Positions 33,201-34,682 of a stretch of DNA of 34,682 nucleotides are shown piece after piece (the first letter of the stretch is position 1; the number at the start of each line of letters is the position of its first letter). Source of the stretch: JBICHM01 sp043101835 (GTDB lineage: Bacteria > Planctomycetota > Phycisphaerae > Phycisphaerales > UBA1924); NCBI GenBank assembly GCA_043101835.1, contig JBICHM010000198.1, forward strand, positions 1 through 34,682. The letters are read 5' to 3'. The notes beneath the pieces were generated by a model. That model saw nothing but the letters and a program-made list of their open reading frames with translations. It was not told the origin of the DNA and made no database searches. Made by a program: the position numbers and the translations under genes.

Positions 33201-34523
33201 GTCGACGGTCTCGGCAAGCGCCCGCAGCTCCGCCCGCTCGATGAGACCAGCGCAGCGATCCGCCATCTGCTGCGCTTCGCGCGCGGGGCCCGACCACCCC
33301 TGCGCAGCCGCCTTCGCCGACGCCTCCCGCAGCGGCTCGATGAGCCTGGCGCCGACCTCCTCCATCGCCGCGTCGTACGCCGCCTCCCACGCCGCGACAT
33401 TGGAGATCGTCCAGCGGATCATTCCGTGGTGATCGGCGCCGACGTTTTCGACGCGTCTGCGACCGCGCGTGAACCACTTGTTGAAATCGTCGGATCGCTT
33501 CAACGCCTCCACGCTCAGCAGACCGACGGCGTCCTGGAACTCCGGCGTCGCCAGACGTTCGCTGAGCGCCGGGTCGTCGGCACGACGCAGCGCGTTCTCC
33601 AGAAGCAGCGCGAAGGTCTTTGCCTCGTCGAACTGCCGCTTCGGCGGCGCGTCCCCAAGCGGCTCGCCTTCGGGTCGCGTCGCGACCCACGCCGCCGCGG
33701 CCCCGCCGACGATCACGAGCGCCAGCGCTGCGCCGCCGCCGATCCGAACCGCCTTGCGTGTGCCCGGGCTGGCCGGGCGGATGGATCGCAGCGCATCACG
33801 CGCCTCGATGACGCCGAAGTCGCTGCGCGATGGCGAGGCGGTGAGCAGGTCGGCGCACAGGCGGCGGTGCCGCACCCCGCCGCGACCGAAGCAGCGGAAC
33901 GCGGACGCGTCGCCATCGTCGCTGAAGATCGTCGGATCCGGCTCGCGATGCGTCGCGATCAGGTGCATCAGGCGCCCGATCGCACGGAGATCGGCGGCAG
34001 GCCCGTCCGGCGGCGCCGCCGCGGCAGGCGCATCGCCGATGCGCACCGCCGTCGTCCATTCCACCACCGGCCCACTGAGGTAGATGCCCGCCGGCGTCAG
34101 CGCGCCATGACCGCGCCCGGTGCGCTCGTGCAGCACCGCGCAGGCGTCGAGCACCCGTTCGATGAGCCGATGCAGCGCCGACTGGTCCGGGCGCAGCCGG
34201 CGGTTGACCAGATCGTCCGCCGTCGCCGGCGGAAGGTCGACGACATCGAAGACGCCGCCGGAGCACCGACCGCTCTCGTGCACGGTCGCGAAGAGATCCG
34301 GCTCGGCGAGCGCGGCGTCTCGGAGCGCCGCCACGCTCGTGAGCCGGCCCTTGCAGAACCGATCGTACTCCTCGTCCGTCAGGACCCCGAGCGGGTTGCG
34401 CGTGGAGCGGAGCAGGAAGGACCCGGGGCCGCCCTCGCCGGCGCGCGATGCGCGCCACGCCACAACGAGCGCGCGCGTACGCCACTCCTCCTGCGGCTGG
34501 AACCCGCCGATGGCGTCGTGCAT
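30258..34523 (-). CDS. Giant membrane pseudokinase-FGE-like fusion linked to T6SS
   Basis: A 1421-residue protein. Residues about 1-245 are a degenerate Ser/Thr kinase fold. The catalytic loop reads HGALTPAGIYL (His139) in place of HRDxKxxN, no DFG or ATP-binding Lys is visible, but DLRAIGRLMHLIATHREP fits the C-lobe helix. A membrane helix lies at about 256-280 (IGGGAALALVIVGGAAAAWV). Residues about 300-1070 are mostly long helices. Residues about 1075-1400 form a formylglycine-generating-enzyme (sulfatase-modifying factor) domain: GCRLPSPEEWLAAYG, DMVGNVAEWADA, VVRGGGSGFPDVGVRL. The Cys-bearing segment expected between RGGS and GxR is missing. Probably a sensor or scaffold regulating the T6SS, analogous to PpkA; kinase plus FGE also occurs in chlamydial Pkn1. 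Confidence 0.8.
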   Translation of the reverse strand: MHDAIGGFQPQEEWRTRALVVAWRASRAGEGGPGSFLLRSTRNPLGVLTDEEYDRFCKGRLTSVAALRDAALAEPDLFATVHESGRCSGGVFDVVDLPPATADDLVNRRLRPDQSALHRLIERVLDACAVLHERTGRGHGALTPAGIYLSGPVVEWTTAVRIGDAPAAAAPPDGPAADLRAIGRLMHLIATHREPDPTIFSDDGDASAFRCFGRGGVRHRRLCADLLTASPSRSDFGVIEARDALRSIRPASPGTRKAVRIGGGAALALVIVGGAAAAWVATRPEGEPLGDAPPKRQFDEAKTFALLLENALRRADDPALSERLATPEFQDAVGLLSVEALKRSDDFNKWFTRGRRRVENVGADHHGMIRWTISNVAAWEAAYDAAMEEVGARLIEPLREASAKAAAQGWSGPAREAQQMADRCAGLIERAELRALAETVDDAARLHTQLSGWFARLADARDRTENTLIDIDASGAMIVVDGAGEPRPAGEAARQWLDSLAQAQPGEAPEATIARFSSQSAVVLEQVADTAEYWSGNARFDRERFLAEGAGVGGQAFADAATGRDAFDRWQRTVRDSQFVNIGTDPRLQLFAKRDELRQQITDLVTGLTGEEMAIIQDRIDALEAQLATVEEPLDGVGEWSLENEQTVLDAVAVAGSRLAESFDRLAGAESYLEERANIELRRRGAISRAESLIEEFPGWFDAHLTPIVDQARGAEDDVLEPILDELANETQRLRAVSRDALVLLASVESVRGDNSTFGDVLRSRAATLLEEWRTTAVASPDDAAPIRATIERIVELRDGAAAVLASIDARQGPLTPDAAGAVTALAESLRSVGVDPAAHPGDGRLFQALVQLQAYIDTRGQWEFLRDRLAIDLRSGVIRTEVLWNAYEFLREAEAQVDPSLAIDDIELERVIRDRLVAAYEVLPDRLGAPTVPQRLDSWLAGRPATWATNADALADLAGVEQILPEVGGGGVQPHIEAARLLAEVVGYAPAEDAPDEEVRPRLGAFRARIADIRPGVPGDGDWYTLLGVADQRLADLEAGRGGPRLDLDLLATIGPGGAAWTLRPESTIERPVYERNGVTMGFALIEEFDPPFYMASDELSLEAFQQIARDADGPSWDMIAQHALLKDWGNAPDDDAIPNEIRGYWVTAQRQVELQVDWISPPAQVREGGVDWPAHRRLIYGEQDAARSQAWSPTERTPLHLIGFQGAWATASAAGCRLPSPEEWLAAYGREDLRQGAAPNVSDAAWLRQVQREQRGIPSPQARSFFGYGTRETPSSYDAEDDGWLWLRPIDLAPGTPALRDMVGNVAEWADALANERPPEFAAPSLADEDLEASARIVGISALSGAGEPDQVVTLSRSRRDRRANLLADVVRGGGSGFPDVGVRLAFGVGDAAPRSLAGRYAQTMEDLAAVISAGEATP

Positions 34524-34533
34524 GCGCTGGCCG

Positions 34534-34682
34534 TCACTGCCCCGAGGGAACGCTCGGTGTCACGAGCACGCTCCCCCGCCTGATGGTCACCCGGATGTCC
34601 TGGTGCTCGACACCGGCCTCGTCCCACGCGCAGCCGCGGAGCGCCACGCTCTGTCGGCGCGGGTCGGCGGGGCCGCTGCGCC
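34534..34682 (-). CDS. 3' end of a further T6SS-operon gene (partial)
   Basis: The minus-strand frame ending at TGA 34536-34534 is open to the window edge (48 codons; about 90% end in G or C, as in real genes here). The visible tail contains VALRGCAWDEAGVEHQDIRV and TIRRGSVLVTPSVPSGQ. Only 10 nt separate it from the pseudokinase start, so it is the preceding gene of the same operon. The beta-strand/turn pattern would suit the end of an FHA-type domain, but the fragment is too short to say. Confidence 0.6.
   Translation of the reverse strand, partial: RSGPADPRRQSVALRGCAWDEAGVEHQDIRVTIRRGSVLVTPSVPSGQ

Noticed and set aside
30993..34583. Very long open frame on the plus strand opposite the pseudokinase gene
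   Set aside because: It is antisense to a gene with clear domains, its product is Arg/Ala/Gly-rich with no recognisable motif, and GC-rich DNA commonly leaves the opposite strand open.
1..34682. tRNA, rRNA, CRISPR array, transposase or prophage genes
   Set aside because: I looked for each and saw no cloverleaf-like sequence, regular direct repeats or recombinase motifs in the window.

Overview
The window is a very GC-rich bacterial chromosome segment with dense gene packing, many 1-8 nt gene overlaps and frequent GTG starts. Gene content and codon usage fit a planctomycete of the Phycisphaerae type. This is an inference from family resemblance; there is no rRNA or marker gene here to prove it.

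Layout. (a) 1-2.7 kb: the tail of an unknown gene, a small Cys-containing conserved protein and a copper P1B-type ATPase with YHS and heavy-metal-binding N-terminal domains. A REP/BIME-like inverted repeat pair follows. (b) 2.8-9.4 kb: Tat-exported amidase, secreted S9 prolyl-oligopeptidase-like peptidase, truncated globin and an MFS permease. (c) 9.4-15.4 kb: a redox island with three different Rieske [2Fe-2S] fusions. Two are on the minus strand as an overlapping pair: Rieske-glutamate synthase FMN domain and Rieske-ThDP enzyme. The third is on the plus strand: a ferric-reductase-like membrane domain fused to Rieske, preceded by two tiny membrane proteins and followed by a membrane-anchored protein with a Cys motif. 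All four plus-strand genes overlap by stop/start. (d) 15.4-18.2 kb: a fasciclin-repeat secreted protein divergent from an ECF sigma factor/RskA-type anti-sigma pair, the same logic as mycobacterial SigK-RskA-MPT70/83. An intrinsic terminator for the fasciclin gene sits inside the 3' end of the converging gene. (e) 18.2-21.1 kb: DUF2256/DUF3253 protein and a class II photolyase fused to a renalase-like FAD amine oxidoreductase. (f) 21.1-34.7 kb: a minus-strand type VI secretion (T6SS) envelope/regulatory cluster: TagF, a TssM split into two genes, TssL, TssK and a TagH-tail-like protein. A plus-strand small lipoprotein comes next, then a 1421-residue pseudokinase-TM-FGE-like fusion and the 3' end of one more gene running off the window.

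How it works together. The T6SS block holds the baseplate-to-membrane connector (TssK, TssL, TssM) and post-translational control proteins (TagF, TagH-like, kinase-like). It has no sheath, tube, spike or ClpV genes in view; these are either beyond the right edge or elsewhere. The most unusual features are the split TssM, whose second half has no visible export signal, and the giant apparently catalytically dead kinase/FGE fusion. The Rieske island is the second highlight. Three otherwise unrelated enzymes each carry their own Rieske domain within 5.2 kb, suggesting a shared, uncharacterised electron-transfer scheme.
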